A program made the position numbers and the translations under genes. Shown here piece after piece: positions 27,061-36,674 of a stretch of DNA of 64,000 nt. This DNA is from Nocardia sp. NBC_01730. GTDB lineage: Bacteria; Actinomycetota; Actinomycetes; Mycobacteriales; Mycobacteriaceae. The stretch covers positions 3,162,001 through 3,226,000 of the forward strand of contig NZ_CP109162.1 of the NCBI RefSeq assembly GCF_035920445.1, read 5' to 3'. Under the pieces are notes generated by a model. The model saw only the letters and a program-made list of their open reading frames with translations. It did no database searches and was not told the DNA's origin. How positions within the stretch are numbered: position 1 is the stretch's first letter; each line of letters opens with the position of its first letter.

Positions 27061-27545
27061 GTGTGTCCTGAAGGTGAGAGGAAGGTCGTGATTTAGAAGC
27101 ACGAATCTTGTTGATGCCGTGCTGTTGTGGAGATGAAGGAAGGTCCTTCGGTATCGGCATGCAGGTGCAGGTACCAAACCGCCCCGAGCTGCTGCGGTGA
27201 ATGAGTCGTGGTGGTGAGCGTCGTGGGAAAAGCCGCACAAGATGCGGCAGGTATGGGCTGAGAAGGCGAACGTGAGTGAACCACTGATGACGTGTCGTTA
27301 GATGTAAGTGACATCGAAACCGGGGCCTCAATGCTGTCCCGGGATGAGTCAGACGAGTGCCTGCTGATTGGTCTGGTGGTGTCCGGCATGAAGGTGGCGC
27401 GAGCTCGGTCCGGGCTCCACAACGGAACAGGAGAACTCCTCGACGTGAAACGGTGTCCGCTGGTTGAGGTGGGCGCGAGACGGGTGCAGAACCTGGTTGC
27501 GTGTCAGGAGGGCGGAACGCCCCTCATCAGATTCCTCCCATTACT
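27061..27545 (+). ncRNA. 5' part of a group II intron
   Basis: Begins GTGTG. The first 246 bases match 12315-12560 without gaps, then the intron continues through CACAACGGAACAGGAGAAC, typical of group II 5' regions, to roughly 27545. No reverse transcriptase frame follows; the intron is truncated. Inserted antisense in IS3 orfB at the same site as the other two. End point estimated. Confidence 0.7.
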
Positions 27546-27566
27546 GGTTGATCAGCGATCGACAAG

Positions 27567-28562
27567 ATGGCGAGACTGGATTTCACCGCCACACCCGGCT
27601 GGCTTGACAGCACCGATGACCTCTTCGTCCCGCAACAACACGACTTGTTCGCCCCCCACCAGCACGGTGCCCTGACCGTGGCCCCCGGACTACCGCGAGC
27701 TGGTGTTGATACCGACCTGTCGCACGCTCCGAACACGCGGGATTCGAGAATGCCGGACTCGCCACAAGGGATCACCGAGCCTCGAGCCGCAGACGTTTCA
27801 GTTGACGCACACGGTCATGCTCGGAAGACAAGCGGGTTCGATGACCAGACCCTTGCCGGTGAGCCGGGAAAGGCGGCGGAAAGCGCGTCCGGCACCGACG
27901 TCGGCCGGGGCAGTCCGATCGGCCCGGATATTGGTGCCATGCCGGGTATCGGTGATACAGCGGATGTGGGTGGTGCGGCGCAGCCGACTGCGCAGGTGCA
28001 AGGCGCACACGATTCGCATCGAACCGATACAGATCACAAGCCCGGCCGGTACGAGAGTGCGCTGGCATCCGGGACAACCCAAACCCCGAGCAGCAGCCCC
28101 GAAGGACATTCCTGGCCTGTCACAGCCTCCGGCGGTCACGATCCCGAAGCGGCCCTCGGTCCACTCGCGTCCTACCCTCATGCACACAATGTTTCTCCCG
28201 ACCCCGTGACCGACGAACCGGTCGTATCACCTCCACCGCGACAGACCGGAAGCGGTTCCACGGCGCCGACCCACCCATGGGCAAGTCTTGGTCGGGCACC
28301 GATATCGCGCACTAGTTCTGGAAAAGCGGTACCGCCCACACCTGCCCCGGCATCGGCCATCTCCGCAGTCACCGACCACGAACCGGTGGGAACACCGTGG
28401 TCGAAGACCGGATGCAGGCCAGATGTCGCAGCCAAGGCGTTCGCCCCGACAACCATGAAAACCGGTCCTGCACCCCGTCCCGACAAGCCCACTGCACAGC
28501 AAAAGACTCCAGACCCACCCGAACCGGCACGCGAAGCACTGACCGCCAGTCAGACCAAATGA
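27567..28562 (+). CDS. Low-complexity hypothetical protein
   Basis: 331 residues dominated by Pro, Ala, Ser, Thr, Gly and His with few hydrophobic runs, so probably disordered. Reads like a linker region of a large surface or secreted protein (DSTDDLFVPQQHDLFAPHQH near the N-terminus, many HTP/DPEP-like segments). No domain recognised. It could be a fragment of a larger gene cut on the left by the intron/IS scar and on the right by IS4. Confidence 0.35.
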   Translation: MARLDFTATPGWLDSTDDLFVPQQHDLFAPHQHGALTVAPGLPRAGVDTDLSHAPNTRDSRMPDSPQGITEPRAADVSVDAHGHARKTSGFDDQTLAGEPGKAAESASGTDVGRGSPIGPDIGAMPGIGDTADVGGAAQPTAQVQGAHDSHRTDTDHKPGRYESALASGTTQTPSSSPEGHSWPVTASGGHDPEAALGPLASYPHAHNVSPDPVTDEPVVSPPPRQTGSGSTAPTHPWASLGRAPISRTSSGKAVPPTPAPASAISAVTDHEPVGTPWSKTGCRPDVAAKAFAPTTMKTGPAPRPDKPTAQQKTPDPPEPAREALTASQTK

Positions 28563-29029
28563 TGGTCGGCCCAACAGGGCAACAGTCGGACCCAGTAACA
28601 CGGCGATCAAGGCCATACCATCACCAATGTCGGCCCCTACTGGATCGGCTGGATCACCAGGCAACCAGCCCCAATGCCGGGAAGTTAAAGGCGGAGGTTG
28701 TGTCGTCAAGTTGGTGGTTCGAGGAGGGCGACGGCGATGGTGGCTGGGTAGTTGGTGCGGTCGTCACCGGCTCTGGCTTGGTATTTGGAGTTGGCTCGCT
28801 TGACGATCCGGGGGCTGAGGCGGGTTCTGCGGGCCGGTAGGAGTTGGGTCAGGACAGCGCGGCCAATCGCGCCGACCAGGTCGATGCGGGTGTCGGCGGT
28901 GACGTTCGCGGCCTGGATGACCTGGTCGCGGGCGGTGTGCAGGGCGGTGGTGAAGCTGGCGCGGTCAGGGCCGGTCGCGGGTGTGGTTGCGGTGGCGTCT
29001 GAGGTTCACCCCAAATAGTGGACAGGGGT

Positions 29030-29869
29030 TCAAGCAGCTTTTGCTGCGTCTGTCAGGAATTGCTCGTAGCGTAGGGGGCTGAGCATCCCGAGGGCGGAGT
29101 GCCGTCGATCATGGTTGTACTTGTTGATCCAATTGTCAACCGCAGCAACGAGTTCGGTCTTGGTGGCGTAGACGTGGCGGTAGTACGACTCGTGTTTGTA
29201 GGTCGACCAGAGCGATTCGGCGGGACTGTTGTCCCAACATATTCCGGTATCGCCCATCGACCGTTTCAGCTGGTGGCGGTGGCAGGCGTTGACTGTCATC
29301 GCCGCGGTGAACTCGCCCCCACGATCGGAATGCAGCACGGTCCCTTCCACCGGATGCCCACGCACTGCTACGGCCTGGTCGATGGCTCGGCACACCACGT
29401 CGGCGCCGATGTGATCGGCCACGACGTGGGCGAGCACGCGGCGGGTATGTCCGTCACGGATGGCGCACAAGTACATGTCGCCCTGTCCGCAGGTCAGATA
29501 TGTGAAATCGGTCGTCCAGACCGCGTCGGGGCGGCCTTGATCGAAGTTGCGGCGTACCAGGTCCGGCGGGAACGACGCGGCAGGATCGGTGATCGTGGTG
29601 CGGGCCTTGAACGTGCGTGGGCTGATGCCCTCGATCCCGATCCGGGCCATGATCGCCGCGACGGTCTTGGCACTGACCACCTCGCCACGTGCGCGTAGCT
29701 CGGCAGTGATCCGCGGAGAGCCGTAGGTACCGTCGGACTCGGCGTGGACGTCGAGGATCTTCACCGTCAGATCGGCACGACGCCGCTGACGTGGCGTCGA
29801 AACCGTTGCCGTGCAACGTTTCACATACGCGTAGTAACCCGACGCCGACACTCCCAGCAGGCGCGCCAT
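29030..29869 (-). CDS. IS3-family orfB transposase, copy 1
   Basis: 279 residues. VSASGYYAYVKRC, GTYGSPRITAELRARG, TTDFTYLTCGQGDMYLC, LHSDRGGEFTAAM and DNSPAESLWSTYKHE supply the HTH_21 and D, D, E residues. Text matching the usual start of orfB in relatives (KYAGPDDIAETAGT) lies upstream in another frame, so either translation starts internally at 29869 or expression needs a frameshift. Both copies share this. Confidence 0.85.
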   Translation of the reverse strand: MARLLGVSASGYYAYVKRCTATVSTPRQRRRADLTVKILDVHAESDGTYGSPRITAELRARGEVVSAKTVAAIMARIGIEGISPRTFKARTTITDPAASFPPDLVRRNFDQGRPDAVWTTDFTYLTCGQGDMYLCAIRDGHTRRVLAHVVADHIGADVVCRAIDQAVAVRGHPVEGTVLHSDRGGEFTAAMTVNACHRHQLKRSMGDTGICWDNSPAESLWSTYKHESYYRHVYATKTELVAAVDNWINKYNHDRRHSALGMLSPLRYEQFLTDAAKAA

Positions 29870-29951
29870 ACGACGGATCGAGAATCGTTGCCCCTCGGGG
29901 CGCTGGTGCCCGCGGTCTCGGCGATGTCATCGGGGCCGGCGTACTTCACCA

Positions 29952-30275
29952 TCAGATCGAACCGGGCCGGTTGGTCTGCATCGCGGCGAAGTACGCCGAA
30001 GCTTTTGCCAAGAACGCATTGTCCTTCTCCAGCTCGCCGACTTGCCTGCGTAAACGCAGCAACTCGGCTCGCTCGGCCGCGTCCAGAGGTTTCTCACCGC
30101 CGACCTCGGCCGCGGCGATCCGGCGCCGCTCGTCTTTGACCCAGGTACTGAGCACGGTCTCGTGAATACCGAGTTCACGAGCGACCACGGCGATCGAGCG
30201 ACCGGAATCGATCACCCGATGAGCAGCCTCGACCTTGTACTCGGCCGTGAACGACCGACGCTTGCGAGGAGGCAT
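29952..30275 (-). CDS. IS3-family orfA, copy 1
   Basis: About 107 residues from the ATG in KMPPRKRRSFTAEYKVEAAH context (TAAGG lies nine bases upstream; longer starts at 30284 and 30326 are possible). VARELGIHETVLSTWVKDE is the helix-turn-helix, ELLRLRRQVGELEKDNAFL the zipper. Confidence 0.8.
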   Translation of the reverse strand: MPPRKRRSFTAEYKVEAAHRVIDSGRSIAVVARELGIHETVLSTWVKDERRRIAAAEVGGEKPLDAAERAELLRLRRQVGELEKDNAFLAKASAYFAAMQTNRPGSI

Positions 30276-31600
30276 AACGGACATCCTTACCAGCAGAACC
30301 ATCGATCCTGCTAACTCGGTGTCCACTTCCAGGGGTGAACCTCAGTCGGCCATAGCGGTGCGCAGCGCTTGGTAGGTGACCAGCAGGGCGTAGACCTCCT
30401 GCTCGATCCCTGCCGGGGTGCGGGCGCGCAGCACTCGCCCGCCCAGGATGCCGGATTTCAATTCCAGGTAGCTGGTTTCGATCTCCCATCTCTGGTGGTA
30501 GAGCTCGACGATCTCGGTAGCCGGGAACCGCTGGTGATCGGTCAGGGTGGTGAGCAGTCGATAGCGGGCGACACGTCGTTTCCCTTGGTGCGGACCGCTG
30601 CCGGTGACGGTGATCTCGGCTTCTATGACGCGTAGCCGCACCCCGCCGAGTTGGGTGAGCCAGGACCCGTCGCGGTATCGGCGAATGCTGGCCAGGCGGC
30701 GGCCGTTCTTGCAACGGATGAGCAGGTCGGCTTCGGTGGCCGCGATCTCCCCGATCAGGGAGGCGACGGCGAAGTTGCGGTCGGCCAGCAGCAGCATGCT
30801 CGGTCGCAGGCAGCGGACAAGTGTTGGCGCGTAGGTGGTTTCGCCGATGCCGGCCGGGCCGAACACGGCGTCGAGGAGGGTGCGGGTGCCGCAGGCCACC
30901 ACGGTGAGCAGTCGCAGCAGCGGATATCCGGTGCCGCCGTGGTGACCGGCCTGACGGGCGTAGCGGGTCAGGTTCGCCGCGCTGTCGGGCACCGCCATCT
31001 GGGTGCCATCCAGGGCGCAGACCAGCAGGCCCCGCCACCACGGTGTCGAGGCGTCGGGGCCGGCTAGTAACTCGAACAACGCCCGCAACGGTTTCGCGCC
31101 GACCCTGCGGCGCGCTTGGGTCAGCGCTGAAGCGCTGGGCCGGGCCGAGCCGGGCAGGCAGACCGTCAGCCGCGCCCACACCTGTCGATAGCCGAGTTCG
31201 GCGAATAATCCCGCCGCGAGCAGCAGATACACCACCACCCGTGCCGGCAGGTCCCGTACTCGCCGTTGCACGCTCATGGTCGCGCCGAGTACCTCGTCGA
31301 CCATCTCGAATGGCACGATCTGGGTCAACTCGCCGAGATGGCCAGGGGCAAACGCGCCCGCGGCTACCGTGGCGGCGCGGGGAATGACAGACTGAGCAGA
31401 CAGCGGAACTCCAACGGTGGTGACGGGCGTCTTGGTAGGACACCCCATCAATACCCGGAGTTCCGCTGTCTTGCATCACCGACATACCCTGCCAGACAAC
31501 ACAATCCGCTACCCACGCCGCTGACACCCCGACAACCACACCCACTCACCCAAAGACTTGACGACCGGAACCACCCATTAACTTCCCGGCATTGCAACTA

Positions 31601-32815
31601 GTGCTGCGTTCCTCAAAGATCATGTATCTTGTTGCTGGTCTTGGTGGTTCGGGTGTAGTCGAGGTGGGTTCTGCCGAAGGTGTTGATTGCGCGTCCGGCG
31701 CGGGATGTGTTGGAGGAGCGAAAGATTCGTAAGATTGCAGCGGCTCGGCATGCGCCTGGAGATTGGATCCGGCGGGCGCGGATGATCACAGCCAGTTGGG
31801 ATGGGAAGTCCACCGTGCAGATCGCCGGTGAGCTCGGCTGTCATCCACAGACGGTGCGAGAACGGTTGCATCGGTTCAACACTCATGGCCTGGACGGGCT
31901 TGGCGATCGTCGAGGAGCAGGACGTAGACCTCGGTTGACCGAAGCAGAGCGCAGCCGCATCGTGGCCTTGGTCGCCACGACACCGCCGGGGCGTTTGACA
32001 CGGCATCGCGATGGCGAACTGCGCGCCGAGAAGGACGCGGCCGGGTCGTGCTGGACACTGGACGCGTTGACCGAAGCGCTGCGCGGCGAAGGCATCGTCG
32101 TCGGTCGCAGTCAGGTCCGCAGAATCCTTGTGGCAGAGGGGGTTCGCTGGCGTCGGCCGCGGTCGTGGACGGCGAGCAAGGACCCGTACTTCGTCCCAAA
32201 AGGACCCACATCGTCGGTCTCTACACGCAGCCACCCGAAGGTGCCACGGTAGTCTGCGCCGACGAACTGGGCCCGGTCTCGCCCCGCACCTTCGCACCCG
32301 CACCGGGGTGGTCGGTCGACGGGCACCGGATCAAGGCGCCCCTGGAATACTCGCGAGGCCCCGACAGAGTCTGGGTATACGGATCGATCCGAATCCGCGA
32401 TGGACATGCCGTCACGCTCACCGCCTCCTCCCGCAACAGCGTCAACTACCAGCGTTTCCTCGAACTGGTCGAACAGGCCAACCCGGTCGGCGATATCTAC
32501 GTGATCACCGACAACCTGTCCAGCCACAACAGCAAATCCACCCGCGAATGGCTCGAGGACCATCCACGGATCAAACACGCGTTCATCCCCGTCGGAGCGT
32601 GCTGGCTCAACCTGCAAGAGCCGTGGTGGCGGATCTTCCGCCGCGAAGCCCTCGCCGGCCAGACCTTCGCCGACCACACAGAAATCGACCGAGCCACCCG
32701 CCAGGCCACAGCCGCCCTCAACGCTCGCGCACGACCATGGGTCTGGGGCAGACCCCCGCCGAAACCCCGGGCTCTACGCCGCCGGTTTGTTTACCACCTT
32801 TGAGGAACGCAGCAC
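31601..32815 (+). mobile_element. IS630-family element with TA target duplication
   Basis: 1215 bp. Perfect 18-bp terminal inverted repeats GTGCTGCGTTCCTCAAAG, flanked on both sides by TA within CTAG. Unrelated in sequence to the 1105-bp IS630 pair. It abuts IS4. Confidence 0.9.
31680..32803 (+). CDS. IS630-family transposase made by -1 frameshifting
   Basis: Two overlapping frames join at CCCAAAA (32195-32201), read C-CCA-AAA in the first frame: a canonical X-XXY-YYZ slippery heptamer. After a -1 slip the protein continues RTHIVGLYTQPPEGATVVCA and gains the catalytic core DELGPV, VITDNLSSHNS and NLQEPWWRIFRRE (D, D, E). The first frame alone gives a 190-residue helix-turn-helix protein (IAGELGCHPQTVRERLHRFN). 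GTG start at 31680. Full fusion about 374 residues. A chance frameshift mutation is the alternative. Confidence 0.8.
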
Positions 32816-32959
32816 TAGACGGTATCTTACGTGGATGTGATTCATTTGCCGCGTGTCGTGATCGGTTGCGCTGCATGATGTTCAACTCATGACCGACAGG
32901 TTGTCGACCGAACGGTGCCCTGACGGCATCGATACCTGGATACATTTTGATTGTTGAGA

Positions 32960-33245
32960 TTGGGGCGCCGTAGTATCCGCCGCGGCTCGAAGCTGGACTC
33001 CCGATCTCGCGGCACCGTGATCTCGACCGGACCGGCCCCGGTCATCTTGGCCCGCTTGCCGTTTCAGGAGGTACCTCCGTCACGGCCAGCCGGGTCAGCG
33101 CTTGGCATAGCCGAGGTGCTCGTCCATCTCGTCTTCGAGCGCGGACTCCACCACCAGTTTCGCCATACGTGCCACCAGCCCGCCCTCACCCACCAATTGC
33201 AGCCCATCGCGTCAGGCCCCTCGGCCCACCGACGGATCTGCTCGT
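32960..33245 (-). pseudogene. IS256-family transposase fragment
   Basis: Minus-strand frames read MAKLVVESALEDEMDEHLGY and, further on, AGPVEITVPRDRESSFEP, the N-terminal landmarks of IS256/mutator transposases, separated by stops. The remainder is absent. Confidence 0.65.
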
Positions 33246-33345
33246 CCATCGACACCAGCGACAACCTCGCGACCTTACCGGTGCGCATCAAACTCGGGGT
33301 GGCTCACACTTCACGCCGCTCCCAGACGAGAGTGCTCAGTGATCG

Positions 33346-33594
33346 TCATGTCCATAACCGACGGCATGGCAATCGCGGACAACCTTTGGCAACGTCGTAG
33401 TCGATCGACACGATCACGCCGATTCTGGATGCTGCGGCGGCAAACTGTCGAGCGACCGTTGGATCGTCCTGGTAGTCGAGCTCCATGGCCGGGCTCGCAA
33501 ATCGCACATGTATGTGGCATGAGCCGGGATTCTGTGGTCGCCCGTCGGTGCCACCCCCACTGTGCTCTACGTACATGTCAGTGAGCCCTTTCAT
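33346..33594 (-). CDS. Hypothetical small protein
   Basis: 82 residues (MKGLTDMYVEHSGGGTDGRP start; ELDYQDDPTVARQFAAAASR in the middle). Composition is protein-like with GC-rich third positions, but no strong ribosome site and no family recognised. Could be a fragment. 33595-33690 holds nothing recognisable. Confidence 0.3.
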   Translation of the reverse strand: MKGLTDMYVEHSGGGTDGRPQNPGSCHIHVRFASPAMELDYQDDPTVARQFAAAASRIGVIVSIDYDVAKGCPRLPCRRLWT

Positions 33595-33688
33595 ACTTGC
33601 CCAAGCCGGATGCCGCCGTTTATCGGCGACAACCGGGACCCGCCGGGCGTGGTTGGCGCTGTGCAGCCAGCGAGCACACCGAAGCGTG

Positions 33689-34224
33689 TCATCGCCTGCG
33701 TCGGCGGTCTGACGTTGGACAGAACCGGCGACAGGCTGGGAAGCTCGCGTTGGCTGCCCCGCCGCTCGTTGATGTCACGAAGACGTTGATGCTGGCCGAC
33801 CGCGACCATGTGGGACCTGTGGTAGGCGGAATGCGTCCGCGATCACACGTTGGTGGAACTTTCCCCGATAGTGGATGGCGGCGCGGGCGTCGGAGAGCAG
33901 GTCGGCGCCGGCATGCTTGGGCGCAGCGTAGGGCCAGCGTCTCGGCGTCCGGGCGGAATCGCCGGAGACGATAATGCGGTCGGCACGAAAGCCCTGCTCC
34001 AGTAGGTATCGATACGAGTCGACCGCGTCGTCGAGGGTCTCGGTGAAGTAGGCTTTCCGCAGCTGGTGGCCGCCGGTCCGGGCCAAGGTTGCCAATCCGA
34101 GTCCGATCGTGCCGCGCAGCAGCGGGTGGGCGATTCGCGTTGCGATACTTGCTCGATTCGGCCGCTCCACGACGAGCGAGGACACGTCGGGTCGTGGGCG
34201 GGGCCACGCGGCCGTCGTGGTCAT
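33689..34224 (-). pseudogene. Alpha/beta-hydrolase (esterase) relic
   Basis: From ATG 34224: SIATRIAHPLLRGTIGLGLA, then YFTETLDDAVDSYRYLLEQG and RADRIIVSGDSA. This is the HSL/acetyl-esterase family pattern ending in the nucleophile elbow GDSAGG, but the last glycines are lost and the frame changes at once. The remaining text in another frame (ETLALRCAQ) fits the next helix. The catalytic Asp and His are absent. It lies 108 bases behind leader repeat copy C. Confidence 0.65.
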
Positions 34225-34331
34225 CGCTGTTCTCCGGGCGATCCGGTCAGCGTCGCCCCGACAACTCGCTGGGAGGTCGGGTGTCGAGCGCCATGTCAAC
34301 TGTGCGCTGGACAGTGCACCGAACGGTACGG

Positions 34332-34570
34332 CCCGATGGTGCAGGTCGATAGTCGAGATAACCGACCGGAAGCGCTGCAGCAGCTGATGAGCCGATGAAA
34401 GACCACACCGGCCCGGCAGAATTCGGAAATCTGGCACCCTTTTCCCAACCTTCCGGCCCTGAAACCGCTCAACCCGACAAATGACAAGCCTCAGGCAATC
34501 GGAAGGTGCTACACATCGGCCCATGCTCAGGGGCCACCTACAACGACTACCTACAAGCAGCCCCGAGACT
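34332..34570 (-). repeat. Interspersed leader repeat, copy C
   Basis: About 240 bases on the minus strand, homologous to the first two-thirds of copies A and B with more divergence. It includes CTTGTAGGTAGTCGTTGTAG, CCTGAGCATGGGCCGATGTG, and the ACCTTCCG...CGGAAGGT pair. Oriented toward the esterase relic. Confidence 0.75.
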
Positions 34571-34682
34571 TAAAGATTTTCCGGCGAGGCCGGCAACACC
34601 CGCGCTGGCCGACTGAGGTTCACCCCTGGAAGTGGACACCGAGTTAGCAGGATCGATGGTTCTGCTGGTAAGGATGTCCGTT

Positions 34683-35006
34683 ATGCCTCCTCGCAAGCGT
34701 CGGTCGTTCACGGCCGAGTACAAGGTCGAGGCTGCTCATCGGGTGATCGATTCCGGTCGCTCGATCGCCGTGGTCGCTCGTGAACTCGGTATTCACGAGA
34801 CCGTGCTCAGTACCTGGGTCAAAGACGAGCGGCGCCGGATCGCCGCGGCCGAGGTCGGCGGTGAGAAACCTCTGGACGCGGCCGAGCGAGCCGAGTTGCT
34901 GCGTTTACGCAGGCAAGTCGGCGAGCTGGAGAAGGACAATGCGTTCTTGGCAAAAGCTTCGGCGTACTTCGCCGCGATGCAGACCAACCGGCCCGGTTCG
35001 ATCTGA
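34683..35006 (+). CDS. IS3-family orfA, copy 2
   Basis: Same protein as 29952-30275 (helix-turn-helix VARELGIHETVLSTWVKDE plus leucine zipper). Start chosen at the ATG before PPRKRRSF; in-frame ATGs at 34674 and upstream are alternatives. Confidence 0.8.
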   Translation: MPPRKRRSFTAEYKVEAAHRVIDSGRSIAVVARELGIHETVLSTWVKDERRRIAAAEVGGEKPLDAAERAELLRLRRQVGELEKDNAFLAKASAYFAAMQTNRPGSI

Positions 35007-35088
35007 TGGTGAAGTACGCCGGCCCCGATGACATCGCCGAGACCGCGGGCACCAGCGCCCCGAGGGGCAACGATTCTCGATCCGTCGT

Positions 35089-35928
35089 ATGGCGCGCCTG
35101 CTGGGAGTGTCGGCGTCGGGTTACTACGCGTATGTGAAACGTTGCACGGCAACGGTTTCGACGCCACGTCAGCGGCGTCGTGCCGATCTGACGGTGAAGA
35201 TCCTCGACGTCCACGCCGAGTCCGACGGTACCTACGGCTCTCCGCGGATCACTGCCGAGCTACGCGCACGTGGCGAGGTGGTCAGTGCCAAGACCGTCGC
35301 GGCGATCATGGCCCGGATCGGGATCGAGGGCATCAGCCCACGCACGTTCAAGGCCCGCACCACGATCACCGATCCTGCCGCGTCGTTCCCGCCGGACCTG
35401 GTACGCCGCAACTTCGATCAAGGCCGCCCCGACGCGGTCTGGACGACCGATTTCACATATCTGACCTGCGGACAGGGCGACATGTACTTGTGCGCCATCC
35501 GTGACGGACATACCCGCCGCGTGCTCGCCCACGTCGTGGCCGATCACATCGGCGCCGACGTGGTGTGCCGAGCCATCGACCAGGCCGTAGCAGTGCGTGG
35601 GCATCCGGTGGAAGGGACCGTGCTGCATTCCGATCGTGGGGGCGAGTTCACCGCGGCGATGACAGTCAACGCCTGCCACCGCCACCAGCTGAAACGGTCG
35701 ATGGGCGATACCGGAATATGTTGGGACAACAGTCCCGCCGAATCGCTCTGGTCGACCTACAAACACGAGTCGTACTACCGCCACGTCTACGCCACCAAGA
35801 CCGAACTCGTTGCTGCGGTTGACAATTGGATCAACAAGTACAACCATGATCGACGGCACTCCGCCCTCGGGATGCTCAGCCCCCTACGCTACGAGCAATT
35901 CCTGACAGACGCAGCAAAAGCTGCTTGA
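35089..35928 (+). CDS. IS3-family orfB transposase, copy 2
   Basis: Same 279-residue protein as 29030-29869, with DDE residues in TTDFTYLT, LHSDRGGEF and DNSPAESLW. It carries the same out-of-frame upstream segment, so this arrangement was transposed as is and is presumably functional or moved in trans. Confidence 0.85.
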   Translation: MARLLGVSASGYYAYVKRCTATVSTPRQRRRADLTVKILDVHAESDGTYGSPRITAELRARGEVVSAKTVAAIMARIGIEGISPRTFKARTTITDPAASFPPDLVRRNFDQGRPDAVWTTDFTYLTCGQGDMYLCAIRDGHTRRVLAHVVADHIGADVVCRAIDQAVAVRGHPVEGTVLHSDRGGEFTAAMTVNACHRHQLKRSMGDTGICWDNSPAESLWSTYKHESYYRHVYATKTELVAAVDNWINKYNHDRRHSALGMLSPLRYEQFLTDAAKAA

Positions 35929-36010
35929 ACCCCTGTCCACTATTTGGGGTGAACCTCAGACGTGGCCGGCCCGGGTGAACGGGGAATCGCGATGGATGAC
36001 GATGAACGCT

Positions 36011-36300
36011 CTACATGCAGGGCGGAAAACCGACCCAGCGCGGCGCCCTGCTCCATGACGACGACTTCACTATCGTCGCCAAATACCCGGCCGAGTATGC
36101 CGGGGCTGGTCCATTGGCTTCTCGCCGACCGGATGTTGCAAGATCTCCTATGCCACAACGAATTTGGAGGTACATCACGTCCGCAAACTTGCAGGCCTCA
36201 ACAAGTCGGGCCGACGTGAGAAACCCTCCTTGATCCGTCTCATGGCGATGCGGCGACGCAAGGTCCTCGCTATCTTTCGCCGTTGTCACGAAGACAGGTC
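36011..36300 (+). pseudogene. Group II intron maturase relic
   Basis: One frame reads GALLHDDDFTIVAKYPAEYA, another LEVHHVRKLAGLNKSGRRE and LMAMRRRKVLAIFRRCHED, i.e. part of the X domain and the C-terminal HNH region of an intron-encoded reverse transcriptase with a deletion between. It lies just right of IS3 copy 2. Confidence 0.7.
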
Positions 36301-36552
36301 TGTAATTTCGACAGAGCCTGAGACTGGACAGACCCCTACCCGACCAGCTATTCGTCACCGAATTTGCACGGTAGTTGTCACCACTGGACCGACCGTCGAA
36401 CGGCTCCACGTCATATCCAGGTGCTCGAGTGTGACGACGAACGATAGTTGGCCAATCAGAGCGATAGTTGGCCGCAGTGTTCGAGGCGGCACGCCGCCTA
36501 GCCCAGATATTTCGTGCGGCTGAGATGCTGGCCTGATCGGGTTCGGGTTGGT

Positions 36553-36579
36553 GTTTTGCGGCCGTTCCGGCCGCAAAAC
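36553..36579. repeat. Perfect 11-bp inverted repeat
   Basis: GTTTTGCGGCC-gttcc-GGCCGCAAAAC. The T-run precedes and the A-run follows the GC core, the reverse of an intrinsic terminator on either strand. The rest of 36300-36674 shows no gene. Confidence 0.5.
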
Positions 36580-36674
36580 GGTGTGACGGTGTGGCCCGTT
36601 CAGCGGGTTGGCTGCCGGGTTCCACGGGCCCGGAAGTGGTTGCCCTTTCGGTCTTCGGGGTGGATTTACGCTGG

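Larger units (their letters stand above)
29000..30344 (-). mobile_element. IS3-family element (1345 bp), copy 1
   Basis: Ends TGAGGTTCACCCC and GGGGTGAACCTCA; target duplication GTC (28997-28999, 30345-30347). Same length and apparently same sequence as 34614-35958 in opposite orientation. Confidence 0.9.
28706..31451 (-). pseudogene. IS4-family transposase interrupted by IS3
   Basis: N-terminal part 31451-30345 contains CALDGTQMAVPDSAANL, LLLADRNFAVASL and LYHQRWEIETSYLELK (Y-R-E-K signature), the DDE core of IS4 transposases. IS3 with a GTC duplication sits after TAMAD. Joining the two sides restores one frame, reading ATATTPATGPDRASFTTALH to the stop at 28706 (about 465 codons). Otherwise undamaged, so the interruption is the only lesion. 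Confidence 0.85.
28672..31594 (-). mobile_element. IS4-family element, split by an IS3 insertion
   Basis: Ends CAATGCCGGGAAGTTAA and its inverted counterpart at 31578-31594, followed by GTCGTCAAGT in both. Without the 1345-bp IS3 and one GTC duplicate the element is about 1.57 kb. Confidence 0.8.
34614..35958 (+). mobile_element. IS3-family element (1345 bp), copy 2
   Basis: Identical ends and length to 29000-30344, opposite orientation. Target duplication GAC (34611-34613, 35959-35961). The two copies bracket about 4.3 kb like a composite transposon. Confidence 0.9.

Noticed and set aside
36553..36579. Perfect hairpin as an intrinsic terminator
   Set aside because: The T-run precedes and the A-run follows the stem on both strands, the opposite of a terminator.
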